A stretch of 64,000 nucleotides of DNA, taken from Streptomyces sp. NBC_00775. Lineage in GTDB: Bacteria; Actinomycetota; Actinomycetes; Streptomycetales; Streptomycetaceae. Position numbers and translations under genes: made by a program. The notes beneath the pieces are model-generated. The model was not told the origin of the DNA and searched no databases. It saw only the letters and a program-made list of their open reading frames with translations. Within the stretch, counting starts at the first letter, position 1, and the number at the start of each line of letters is the position of its first letter. Below are positions 7,843 through 15,842 of this stretch, one piece after another. The stretch covers positions 8,990,001 to 9,054,000 of the forward strand of contig NZ_CP108938.1 of the NCBI RefSeq assembly GCF_036347135.1, read 5' to 3'.

Positions 7843-9348
7843 GTGACCCACCGCACCACCCCCCACTCCACCCTCCAGGCCGTGCTGTTCGACATGGACG
7901 GCACGCTCGTGGACACCGAGCGGCTGTGGTGGGAGGCGGTCGAGCAGGTGGCCGACGGTCTCGGGCGCCGGCTGACCAGGGCCGACCAGCCGGAGGTGCT
8001 CGGGCGGCCCGTCGAGTACACCGCCGGCTGGCTGGGCGGGGTCACGGGCGCGGGGGCGGATGAGATCGCCGCCGAGCTGCACCGGGAGTTCGCCGACCGT
8101 GTCCGCACCGGCATCGTGCCCCGCCCGGGGGCGCTGCGGCTCCTCGGCGAACTGGCCCGCGAGGGTGTCCCCACGGCCCTGGTGACCGCATCGCCGCGAG
8201 CCGTCGCCGACACCGTCCTGGCAGCCCTCGGCGCCGGCCACTTCGCCGTGTCCGTCACCGCCGACGACACCGAGCACACCAAGCCCGCCCCCGACCCGTA
8301 CCTCGCCGCCTGCCGCGCCCTCGGCGTCGAGCCCGCCGCGTGCGTCGCCGTGGAGGACACCGAGACGGGCGTCACGTCCGCCGAGGCGGCGGGCTGCGCC
8401 GTGCTCGCGGTGCCCTCACTCGCACCGATTGCCCCCGCGGCCGGCCGCACCGTCCTCGCCAGCCTGGAGGAGGTGACCCCGGCACGGCTGCGCGCCATGA
8501 TCGCGCCCCGCTCGCTGCGGGTGATGAGCTGGAACCTCTGGTACGGCGGCACCAAGGTCGACGACCACCGGGAGAAGCAGCTCAAGGTCATCGCCGAGAC
8601 GGGCGCGGACGTGGTCGGCCTCCAGGAGACGTACGGGAACTCGGCGAGGGAGCTCGCCGAAGCGCTCGGCTGGCACCACCACCGGGCGGGCGAGAACCTC
8701 GGCGTCATCAGCCGCTATCCGATCACCGCGCGTCTCGGCGACCCGGACGTCGGCTTCTACGGGGGGACCGGGGTACGGATCCGGGTCGACGGCGGGCAGG
8801 AGGTGGACGTCTGGAGCGCCCACCTCGACTACACGCCGTACGGGCCGTACGAGGCCGCCTTCGACCGGCTCCCAGCGGACGAGCTGATCGACCACGAGGC
8901 CGTACGGCTGGAGCAGATGAGGGAGATCCTCGGGCAGATCGCCGACTCCGCCACCGACGCCACCCCTGTGGTGCTGGTCGGTGACTTCAACGCTCCCTCG
9001 CACCTGGACTGGCCGGACGTCGAGTGGCCCGTGACCAAGGCCGCCGAGGAGGCGGGGCTGGGCGATTCCTACCGCGAGGCCCACCCCGACCCCGTACGGG
9101 ATCCGGGGCACACCTGGTCGCCGATCCACGTGGAGCACGAGGACGGCAGCGGGCGGCCCGAGCCCCAGGACCGGATCGACTTCGTGCTGCATCGCGGCCT
9201 GCGTGTCCGCGACTCCCGCACGTTCGTCAGCGGCACCCCGCGCCCCTGGCCCGACGTCGCCGACAACGACTGGCCGTCGGACCACGCCGCGGTCGTCACC
9301 ACCTTCACCGTGCCTCGGGCGACTGACCGGGTGCGCGCCGCGGATTGA
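7843..9348 (+). CDS. Fusion of HAD-superfamily phosphatase and endonuclease/exonuclease/phosphatase (EEP) domain
   Basis: A 501-residue two-domain protein with no signal peptide, so probably cytoplasmic. Residues 11-220 are a HAD-IA phosphatase: LFDMDGTLVDT nucleophile/acid motif, LVTASP motif II, TKPAPDPY lysine motif and VEDTETG motif IV. Residues about 226-490 are an EEP hydrolase: SWNLWYGG, LQETYG, VGDFNAP and SDHAAVV, the usual metal and catalytic positions. GTG start after GAAAGAG. As the last gene of a HutC-regulated importer, it probably processes an imported phosphodiester or monoester: EEP would open the diester and HAD would release phosphate. This chemistry is inferred; both active sites look intact. 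Confidence 0.85.
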   Translation: MTHRTTPHSTLQAVLFDMDGTLVDTERLWWEAVEQVADGLGRRLTRADQPEVLGRPVEYTAGWLGGVTGAGADEIAAELHREFADRVRTGIVPRPGALRLLGELAREGVPTALVTASPRAVADTVLAALGAGHFAVSVTADDTEHTKPAPDPYLAACRALGVEPAACVAVEDTETGVTSAEAAGCAVLAVPSLAPIAPAAGRTVLASLEEVTPARLRAMIAPRSLRVMSWNLWYGGTKVDDHREKQLKVIAETGADVVGLQETYGNSARELAEALGWHHHRAGENLGVISRYPITARLGDPDVGFYGGTGVRIRVDGGQEVDVWSAHLDYTPYGPYEAAFDRLPADELIDHEAVRLEQMREILGQIADSATDATPVVLVGDFNAPSHLDWPDVEWPVTKAAEEAGLGDSYREAHPDPVRDPGHTWSPIHVEHEDGSGRPEPQDRIDFVLHRGLRVRDSRTFVSGTPRPWPDVADNDWPSDHAAVVTTFTVPRATDRVRAAD

Positions 9349-9515
9349 GCGGACCCAGCACGCCCCTCGTATTGAACGGAGAGTCAGTCCAGGAAGCCAT
9401 TGCGGTCCGGGTGCGCCATCCCGTAGGTTGATCCGCGCTCGCTACCAGCGGGTAACACCGATGGGTAACCACACGTCGCCCGGCCACCCGACCGTCCTGC
9501 CGCCCTGGGGAGACC

Positions 9516-11813
9516 ATGCGCTGGCCCTTCGGCCGTCCCGCCACGGTCCGTACGCGCATCGTGGCGCTCGCTCTCGCTCCGGTGATCGCTCTCATGGCGC
9601 TGTGGAGCTTCGCCATGATGTCCGTCACCGGCGAACTGCGCGCGCTTGTCCGGGTCCAGGGGGTGTACGACGCCTTCGGCACACCGGTCGACACGGCGGT
9701 CGGGCAGATCCAGATCGAACGGCGGCTCTCGGCCGCGTACTTGGGCGCGGACCACCGTACGGCGGCTGCCCTCGACCTGATGGAGCAGCAGCGCCGCACC
9801 GACCGCGCCGTGACCGCCATGCGGGACGCGATCCGGGACGGGGACCGCGGCCGGCTCTCCGACCGGCAGCGGCAGGTGCTCGACACCATGGTCGACTCCG
9901 TCGACGGGCTGGACGGGCTGCGGGAGCGCGTGCTGTCCCGTGACATGTCCTGGGACCAGGCCGTCAACGAGTACAGCGCCCTCGTGGAATCGGGCTTCGA
10001 CGTCCAGTCCGCGCTCACCGCGCTCCAGGCCGGGCAACTGGCGCGCGAGGCCCAGGTCGTCATCGAGCTGGTGCGGGTGCGGGAGTTCGTATCGCGCGAG
10101 GACGCCCTCGTCGCCGGGGCGCGGGCTGCCGGATCGCTCACCGACCGCCAGTACGACACGCTCACGGCGACGATCGAGGACCGCCGGATCTTCGAGCGGA
10201 CGTATGTGCCCGACCTGCCCGGCGACTCGCGTGCCCTCTTCGAGGAGTTCCAGCGTGGGGACCTCCACCGGCAGTTGACCCGGGGTGAGGACGCCCTGTT
10301 GCGAGCGGGCGCGCAGCGTGCGGGCGAGGCCGTCGCGGCCGGATCCTGGCGTACCACCACCGACCGGGCCGTCAAGCGCTACATGCAACTGTGCACCCGG
10401 TCGGCCGTCAACTCCGCAGAGCGCGGGCGGGAGTTCGCCTACCGGGAACTGGCCAAGGCCGCGATCGTCGGAGTGCTTGGACTCGCCGCCGTGGCACTGT
10501 CCCTGTGGTTCGCCGTGCGCGGCGCCCGTCGCATCTCGCGCCGCCTGGAAACGCTGCGGGATGCCGCCGACCTCTTGAGCTCCCGCCAACTGCCGGACGT
10601 GATGCGGCGGTTGAGCGCGGGCCAGGACGTGGACGCCGCCACCGAAGCACCGCCCCTGGCCGACGGGGAGGTGGGGGCCGACGAGATCGGCCAGGTCGGC
10701 CGGTCCTTCAACACCGCCCGCCTCGTGGCCGTCGAGGCCGCCGTCAAGCAGGCCACCCTGCGCCGCGGGCTGTTCGCCGTACTCCTCAACATCGCCCGCC
10801 GCAATCAGGCGCTCGTGCACCGCCAGCTCAAACTCGTCGACACGCTGGAGCGGCGCACCAACGACCCGGACGTCCTGGACGACCTGTTCCGGATCGATCA
10901 CCTCACCACCCGCATGCGGCGCCACGCGGAGAGCCTGATCATCCTCTCCGGCGCGGCGCCCGGCCGCAGATGGCGGCGGCCCGTGCCCATCGCCCACGTG
11001 GTGTCCTCCGCGGTGAGCGAGATCGAGGAGTACGCGCGTGTCGTGATCCCGCCGATGCCGGAGGTGGGTGTCGCGGCGGACGCCGTCGCCGACGTCGCCC
11101 ATCTGATCGCCGAACTCATCGAGAACGCCACCGTGTTCTCGCCGCCCCACACCCAGGTCACCCTGCGCACCGGCCGGGCCGGGGGCGGTTTCGTCCTGGA
11201 GATCGACGACCGGGGCCTCGGCCTCGGGCCCGAACAGATCGAGGAAGCCCACCGCACCATCACCACGCCGGACGACTTCGACCCGACGCGGCACGACCGG
11301 CTCGGGCTGTACGTGGTGGGGCGGCTCGCCGCTCGCCATGGCATCGAGGTCACGCTGTGCCGGTCGCCGTACGGCGGTACGACGGCGGTGGTGCTGCTGC
11401 CGGAGGCGACCCTCGCGCCGGTCGACCCCGAGCGGCCGGAGGCGGTCGCGGAGACGGAGCGGCGGGCGCTGCCTTCTCGGAGGGGGACCGCGGTCCCCGA
11501 GAAGCAGCGCGAGGTGGAGCGGGAGCAGGACCTGGGCCTGAGCCTGGGGCGTGTGCCGGAGAGCGGTCCGGCGTCGGGTTCGCCCGCACTGCCCACCCGC
11601 GTCCGCCAGACCTCCCTCGCCCCCGAGCTGCGCACCGAGGTTCCGGCAGCCGACGGGACGCCGGAGCGCGAGGTCACGCCCGAGGAGATCCGCGCGGTCT
11701 TCGGCGCCTTCCAGCGTGGCCTCGACCGCGGCCGCAAGGGCCTGCCCACGGAACCCGGCCCCGCGCAGCGAACCGACACCGAGGAAGCGAGGGACGCCGA
11801 CGATGCGCCCTGA
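9516..11813 (+). CDS. cvnA: Conservon histidine-kinase-like sensor (CvnA type)
   Basis: A 765-residue membrane protein. It has an N-terminal membrane segment (about 12-36), a nitrate/nitrite-sensor-like helical extracellular domain, a second segment (about 320-340), then a HAMP-like linker, a helical region lacking a clear phosphoacceptor His box, and a HATPase domain (ENATVFSPP N-box, DDRGLGLG G1 box near residues 540-580). A long charged Pro/Glu-rich tail follows. This is the architecture of the first gene of Streptomyces conservons, which work with roadblock, DUF742 and Ras-like GTPase partners. It overlaps the next gene by 11 nt. The expected cvnD partner is missing downstream. Confidence 0.88.
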   Translation: MRWPFGRPATVRTRIVALALAPVIALMALWSFAMMSVTGELRALVRVQGVYDAFGTPVDTAVGQIQIERRLSAAYLGADHRTAAALDLMEQQRRTDRAVTAMRDAIRDGDRGRLSDRQRQVLDTMVDSVDGLDGLRERVLSRDMSWDQAVNEYSALVESGFDVQSALTALQAGQLAREAQVVIELVRVREFVSREDALVAGARAAGSLTDRQYDTLTATIEDRRIFERTYVPDLPGDSRALFEEFQRGDLHRQLTRGEDALLRAGAQRAGEAVAAGSWRTTTDRAVKRYMQLCTRSAVNSAERGREFAYRELAKAAIVGVLGLAAVALSLWFAVRGARRISRRLETLRDAADLLSSRQLPDVMRRLSAGQDVDAATEAPPLADGEVGADEIGQVGRSFNTARLVAVEAAVKQATLRRGLFAVLLNIARRNQALVHRQLKLVDTLERRTNDPDVLDDLFRIDHLTTRMRRHAESLIILSGAAPGRRWRRPVPIAHVVSSAVSEIEEYARVVIPPMPEVGVAADAVADVAHLIAELIENATVFSPPHTQVTLRTGRAGGGFVLEIDDRGLGLGPEQIEEAHRTITTPDDFDPTRHDRLGLYVVGRLAARHGIEVTLCRSPYGGTTAVVLLPEATLAPVDPERPEAVAETERRALPSRRGTAVPEKQREVEREQDLGLSLGRVPESGPASGSPALPTRVRQTSLAPELRTEVPAADGTPEREVTPEEIRAVFGAFQRGLDRGRKGLPTEPGPAQRTDTEEARDADDAP

Positions 11814-12291
11814 CCAGACCCCCGAGCACCCCGCCCGGCTCTCCGAACCCCCGGGCACCACCCCCGAACCGCCCGGTACTTCCGACCGGCCCGGCACGGA
11901 CCTCGGCTGGCTGCTCGACGACCTCGTGGCCAGGACCGACCACGTCCGCCAGGCCGTGCTGCTCACCGCCGACGGCCTCCCGCTGAGCTGCTCGGACGGC
12001 ATGCGGAGAGGGGACATCGAGCACCTTGCCGCCGTCTGCTCCGGCTTCCACAGCCTGGCCCGGTCGGCCGGCGAGCGCTTCGCCGCGGGGGAGGTGCGCC
12101 AGACCATGGTGATGCTCGACGACGCCTACCTCTTCATCACCCCGGCCGGCGACGGCAGTCGGCTGGCTGTTCTGAGCGAGGTGCAGACGGACGTCGGACA
12201 GCTCGCCCACGAGATGGCACTGCTGGTCCGCCGCGTCGGCCGCCACATGGCCGCCGCCGTTCGGTCGACCGCCGACCCCGCGGGCCCCTGA
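11803..12291 (+). CDS. cvnB: Roadblock/LC7 domain protein (CvnB type)
   Basis: A 162-residue protein. A Pro-rich N-terminal tail (1-35) leads into a roadblock/LC7 fold (LGWLLDDLVARTDHVRQAVLLT onward; VMLDDAYLFITPAGDGSRLAVL). These proteins dimerise and act as GTPase regulators in conservons, peripheral to the membrane sensor. It is translationally coupled to cvnA by overlap and followed by the DUF742 gene after 7 nt. Confidence 0.88.
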   Translation: MRPDQTPEHPARLSEPPGTTPEPPGTSDRPGTDLGWLLDDLVARTDHVRQAVLLTADGLPLSCSDGMRRGDIEHLAAVCSGFHSLARSAGERFAAGEVRQTMVMLDDAYLFITPAGDGSRLAVLSEVQTDVGQLAHEMALLVRRVGRHMAAAVRSTADPAGP

Positions 12292-12298
12292 TCCGGCC

Positions 12299-12679
12299 GT
12301 GACCGACGACCACTGGTACGAGGACGAGACCGGTTCGATGGTGCGGCCCTACACCGTGACACGGGGCCGGACCCGGCCCTCGGACCGGCACACGATCGAT
12401 CTGATGTCGCAGGTCACAGCCGTGGAGACGGATGAGGGGCAGCCGGGCGTCGACCACGCCGGCGCCGCCCTGCTCGACCTGGTGCGCCGCGGACCCCGGC
12501 CGGTCGTCGAGCTCGCCGCGGACGCCGACCTGCCCCTGACCGTCGTACGTGTGCTGCTCGGCGACCTCGCCGAAGCCGGTCTGGTGCGCATCGACGCACC
12601 GCGGCGGACGGAGCCGGGTGCGCCGACGGCCGACCCGGAGCTGCTGCGCGAGATCGTGGAGCGGCTGCGCGAGCTGTGA
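12299..12679 (+). CDS. cvnC: DUF742 protein (CvnC type)
   Basis: A 126-residue DUF742 protein. The MVRPYTVTRGRTRP motif near residue 14 and the winged-helix-like PVVELAADADLPLTVVRVLLGDL are typical of CvnC. GTG start. Normally a GTPase gene (cvnD) overlaps or follows closely. Here the reading frame ends in GAGCTGTGA, followed by 20-nt repeats and a truncated gene on the other strand, so the operon appears to have lost its fourth member. Confidence 0.88.
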   Translation: MTDDHWYEDETGSMVRPYTVTRGRTRPSDRHTIDLMSQVTAVETDEGQPGVDHAGAALLDLVRRGPRPVVELAADADLPLTVVRVLLGDLAEAGLVRIDAPRRTEPGAPTADPELLREIVERLREL

Positions 12680-12720
12680 GAAGCGGACGCGAGCCGTGAG
12701 ACCGGGACCCGAGCCGTGAG
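12661..12720 (+). repeat. Three imperfect 20-nt tandem repeats at the cvnC end
   Basis: Three consecutive 20-nt units (12661-12680, 12681-12700, 12701-12720) each end in GAGC(T/C)GTGAG. The first contains the last codons and stop of cvnC; the next two are non-coding copies. They lie exactly between cvnC and the broken secreted-protein gene and look like slippage products at a deletion junction. Confidence 0.7.
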
Positions 12721-12725
12721 AGCTG

Positions 12726-12974
12726 GAACGCGAAGGTGCCCGTGGCCTTCAGCGGATTGTCGTTGTCCTCGGCCGCGAGGTGCGCGTCGAAGGAGAAGGT
12801 GATGTCGTCGCCCGCCGACCGGTACAGCGTGGCGGTGCCGGTGAGCGCGGCGGCCTCCCGCTTCCCCTGATGCCCGGTGCCGGACGCGGCGGCGGTTCCG
12901 GCTGCCCCGGCCAAGAGGAGCACGGCGGCGCCGAGCGCGATGACCTTCGTACGACAGTTGAGGCGGATCGTGAC
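12726..12974 (-). pseudogene. Truncated secreted-protein gene (3' end lost, start codon degenerate)
   Basis: Read leftward from 12974, the frame encodes IRLNCRTKVIALGAAVLL and a classic signal peptide ending near AASG, then a mature stretch with LTGTATLYRSAGDDITFSFD and ending KATGTFAF. From memory, this opening is typical of a family of small Streptomyces secreted proteins of roughly 150-200 residues; here it stops being recognisable at 12726, where the cvnC repeats begin. The frame then runs through antisense cvnC. AAAGGA precedes codons GTC-ACG, so no ATG or GTG sits at the expected start. I read it as a remnant; a functional short protein is unlikely. Confidence 0.55.
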
Positions 12975-13125
12975 GGTCCTTTCTGCAGGTGAAACGGACA
13001 GCGCCACTGTTCCGCCGACGCCCGGCGGGCACATCGTGCCGCGGACCTCACCGCCCCTCCGCCGTCCGGCGGGGGCCACGCCTGTGACCTGCGCCTCAAG
13101 GGGGATCCGGGCTACGCCTGAGGGT

Positions 13126-13190
13126 GCGCAACGAATCGCCGCGGAGCCCGGGTCGTACGCAACGATTCGTTCACCGGCGCGCAACGGCTC
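13126..13190. promoter_or_regulatory. CGCAACGA motif cluster upstream of the amidase gene
   Basis: GCGCAACGAATC (from 13126), ACGCAACGATTC (from 13157) and GCGCAACGG (from 13178) lie 80-140 nt before the amidase start. They repeat the core seen upstream of the APC permease at 651-690. Common control by the Lrp-family regulator at 2332 is a plausible reading, but this is inferred from motif similarity alone. Confidence 0.4.
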
Positions 13191-13267
13191 CTCCTTGTCC
13201 GGCCGAGCCCCCCACCCGTACCGTCTATCTGGCTCCCCAAACCCCTCCGTACCGGTGAGGATCACGC

Positions 13268-14056
13268 ATGCGCACAGCCCTGCTCCAGAGCTCCGGCCGC
13301 CCCGGCTCGGTCGTCGAGAACCTCAAGGTTCTCGACGAGACCGCGGGCCGTGCCGCCGCCGCCGGCGCAGGGCTGGTGGCGGCGCCGGAGATGTTCCTCA
13401 CCGGGTACGCGATCGGCGACGACATCGCCCGCCTCGCGGAGCCCGCCGACGGCGACTCCGCCGACGCGATCGCCGAGATCGCCACCCGGCACGGCGTGGC
13501 CGTCGCCTACGGCTACCCCGAGCGCGACGGCGAGCGGGTCTTCAACTCCGCGCAGCTGATCTCCGCCGACGGCACCCGTCTCGCGAACTACCGCAAGACC
13601 CACCTCTTCGGCTGCTTCGAGCGCGACCACTTCACGCCCGGCGAGCAGCCCGTCGTACAGGCGGAGCTGAACGGCCTCCGCGTCGGCCTCATGATCTGCT
13701 ACGACGTCGAGTTCCCGGAGAACGTCCGCGCGCACGCCCTCGCCGGCACCGACCTCCTCGTCGTCCCGACCGCGCAGATGCATCCGTTCCAGTTCGTCGC
13801 CGAGTCTGTCGTCCCGGTGCGCGCCTTCGAGAACCAGATGTACGTCGCGTACGTCAACCGGGTCGGTCCGGAGGGGGAGTTCGAGTTCGTCGGACTGTCC
13901 ACGCTGGCCGGGCCCGACGGGGTCGCCCGTGCCCGGGCCGGACGCGGCGAGGAGCTCGTCTTCGCCGACGCCGACCCCGTCTTCCTCGCGGCCTCGCGCG
14001 AGGCGAACCCGTATCTGAAGGACCGCCGCCCCGGCCTCTACGGGTCGCTCATCTGA
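13268..14056 (+). CDS. Nitrilase-superfamily amidase, 5-aminovaleramidase (DavA)-like
   Basis: A 262-residue carbon-nitrogen hydrolase with the Glu-Lys-Cys triad visible as PEMFLTGY (E41), YRKTHLFG (K110) and ICYDVEFPEN (C144). Length and motif wording closely match, as I remember it, the Pseudomonas 5-aminovaleramidase DavA, which turns 5-aminovaleramide into 5-aminovalerate. The next gene is a DavB-like flavin amine oxidase 59 nt downstream, which supports this over a generic nitrilase. ATG start directly after GGTGAGGATCACGC. Other omega-amides are possible substrates. Confidence 0.75.
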   Translation: MRTALLQSSGRPGSVVENLKVLDETAGRAAAAGAGLVAAPEMFLTGYAIGDDIARLAEPADGDSADAIAEIATRHGVAVAYGYPERDGERVFNSAQLISADGTRLANYRKTHLFGCFERDHFTPGEQPVVQAELNGLRVGLMICYDVEFPENVRAHALAGTDLLVVPTAQMHPFQFVAESVVPVRAFENQMYVAYVNRVGPEGEFEFVGLSTLAGPDGVARARAGRGEELVFADADPVFLAASREANPYLKDRRPGLYGSLI

Positions 14057-14115
14057 ACCTCGGCCGCCCCCCAGCGCTTCCCCTCACAAGCTTCCGTGCA
14101 AGGAGTCCGTACCCC

Positions 14116-15825
14116 ATGACGTCCACCGTGCCCAACGCCGTCCAGCACGCCGACGTGCAGCAGCCGCCGATCACCATGTTCGGCCCGGACTTCCCGTACG
14201 CGTACGACGACTTCCTCGCGCACCCCGCGGGCCTCGGCCAGATACCCGCGACCGAGCACGGCACCGAGGTCGCGGTCATCGGCGGCGGCCTGTCCGGCAT
14301 CGTGGCCGCGTACGAGCTGATGAAGATGGGCCTCAAGCCCGTCGTCTACGAGGCCGACGAGATCGGCGGACGGCTGCGGACCGTGGGCTTCGAGGGATGC
14401 GACCCGTCGCTCACCGCCGAGATGGGCGCCATGCGCTTCCCGCCGTCCTCCACGGCCCTCCAGCACTACATCGACCTGGTGGGCCTGGAGACCAAGGCGT
14501 TCCCCAACCCCCTCGCCGAGTCCACGCCCTCGACGGTCGTCGACCTCAAGGGCGAGTCGCACTACGCGACCACCGTCGACGACCTGCCGCAGGTCTACCG
14601 CGACGTGATGAACGCCTGGAACGCCTGTCTCGAAGACGGCGCCGACTTCTCCGACATGAACCAGGCCATGCGCGAGCGCGACGTCCCGCGCATCCGTGAG
14701 ATCTGGGCGAAGCTCGTCGAGAAGCTCGACAACCAGACCTTCTACGGCTTCCTCTGCGACTCGGAGTCCTTCAAGTCCTTCCGGCACCGCGAGATCTTCG
14801 GCCAGGTCGGCTTCGGCACGGGCGGCTGGGACACCGACTTCCCGAACTCCATCCTGGAGATCCTGCGCGTCGTCTACACCGAGGCCGACGACCACCACCG
14901 CGGCATCGTCGGCGGCTCCCAGCAGCTGCCGCTGCGCCTGTGGGAGCGCGAGCCGGAGAAGATCGTCCACTGGGCGTACGGCACCTCGCTGTCGACGCTG
15001 CACGACGGCACCCCGCGCCCGGCCGTGACCCGGCTGCACCGCACCGCGGGCAACCAGATCACCGTCACCGACGCGAACGGCGACATCCGCACCTTCAAGT
15101 CGGCCATCTTCACCGCCCAGTCCTGGATGCTGCTGTCGAAGATCGCCTGCGACGACTCGCTCTTCCCGATCGACCACTGGACCGCGATCGAGCGGACCCA
15201 CTACATGGAGTCCTCGAAGCTCTTCGTGCCTGTCGACCGGCCGTTCTGGCTCGACAAGGCCGTCGACGACAGGGGAAATCCGACCGGCCGGGACGTCATG
15301 TCGATGACGCTCACTGACCGCATGACGCGCGGCACCTACCTCCTTGACGAGGGTCCGGACAAGCCGGCCGTCATCTGCCTCTCGTACACGTGGTGCGACG
15401 ACAGCCTGAAGTGGCTGCCGCTGTCCGCGAACGAGCGGATGGAGGTCATGCTGAAGTCGCTCGGCGAGATCTACCCGAAGGTCGACATCAGGAAGCACAT
15501 CATCGGCAACCCGGTGACCGTGTCCTGGGAGAACGAGCCCTACTTCATGGGCGCGTTCAAGGCCAACCTGCCGGGCCACTACCGCTACCAGCGCCGCCTG
15601 TTCACGCACTTCATGCAGGACGCGCTGCCCGAGGACAAGCGGGGCATCTTCCTCGCCGGTGACGACATCTCCTGGACGGCCGGCTGGGCCGAGGGCGCCG
15701 TGCAGACCGCGCTGAACGCGGTCTGGGGCGTCATGCACCAGCTGGGCGGGGCGACCGACTCGACCAACCCCGGGCCCGGCGACGTCTACGACGAGATCGC
15801 GCCCGTCGAGCTGCCGGAGGACTGA
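14116..15825 (+). CDS. Flavin amine oxidase, lysine/aromatic 2-monooxygenase (DavB)-like
   Basis: A 569-residue FAD enzyme with the dinucleotide motif VAVIGGGLSGIVAAYE (residues about 52-67) and the GGRLR motif. Stretches such as ITMFGPDFPYAYDDFLAHPA, EVFGQVGFGTGGWD-like FGQVGFGTGGWDTDFPNS and AGDDISWT match the L-lysine 2-monooxygenase/tryptophan 2-monooxygenase group. These enzymes oxidatively decarboxylate an amino acid to the amide with one fewer carbon. Next to a DavA-like amidase it would form a two-step amino acid to omega-amino acid route (lysine to 5-aminovalerate). ATG at 14116 is used because the FGPDFP motif lies close to it and AAGGAG precedes. Cytoplasmic. Confidence 0.82.
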   Translation: MTSTVPNAVQHADVQQPPITMFGPDFPYAYDDFLAHPAGLGQIPATEHGTEVAVIGGGLSGIVAAYELMKMGLKPVVYEADEIGGRLRTVGFEGCDPSLTAEMGAMRFPPSSTALQHYIDLVGLETKAFPNPLAESTPSTVVDLKGESHYATTVDDLPQVYRDVMNAWNACLEDGADFSDMNQAMRERDVPRIREIWAKLVEKLDNQTFYGFLCDSESFKSFRHREIFGQVGFGTGGWDTDFPNSILEILRVVYTEADDHHRGIVGGSQQLPLRLWEREPEKIVHWAYGTSLSTLHDGTPRPAVTRLHRTAGNQITVTDANGDIRTFKSAIFTAQSWMLLSKIACDDSLFPIDHWTAIERTHYMESSKLFVPVDRPFWLDKAVDDRGNPTGRDVMSMTLTDRMTRGTYLLDEGPDKPAVICLSYTWCDDSLKWLPLSANERMEVMLKSLGEIYPKVDIRKHIIGNPVTVSWENEPYFMGAFKANLPGHYRYQRRLFTHFMQDALPEDKRGIFLAGDDISWTAGWAEGAVQTALNAVWGVMHQLGGATDSTNPGPGDVYDEIAPVELPED

Positions 15826-15842
15826 GTTCTCACGAGGCCGGG

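Noticed and set aside
5547..8708. 1053-codon minus-strand frame opposite the importer operon
   Set aside because: Its low-complexity Gly/Arg/Glu composition is an antisense shadow of well-defined permease and ATPase genes.
12414..13265. Full-length 283-codon minus-strand gene including the secreted remnant
   Set aside because: Only the middle carries a signal peptide and recognisable protein; its C-terminal half is antisense to cvnC, so it is annotated as a truncated pseudogene.
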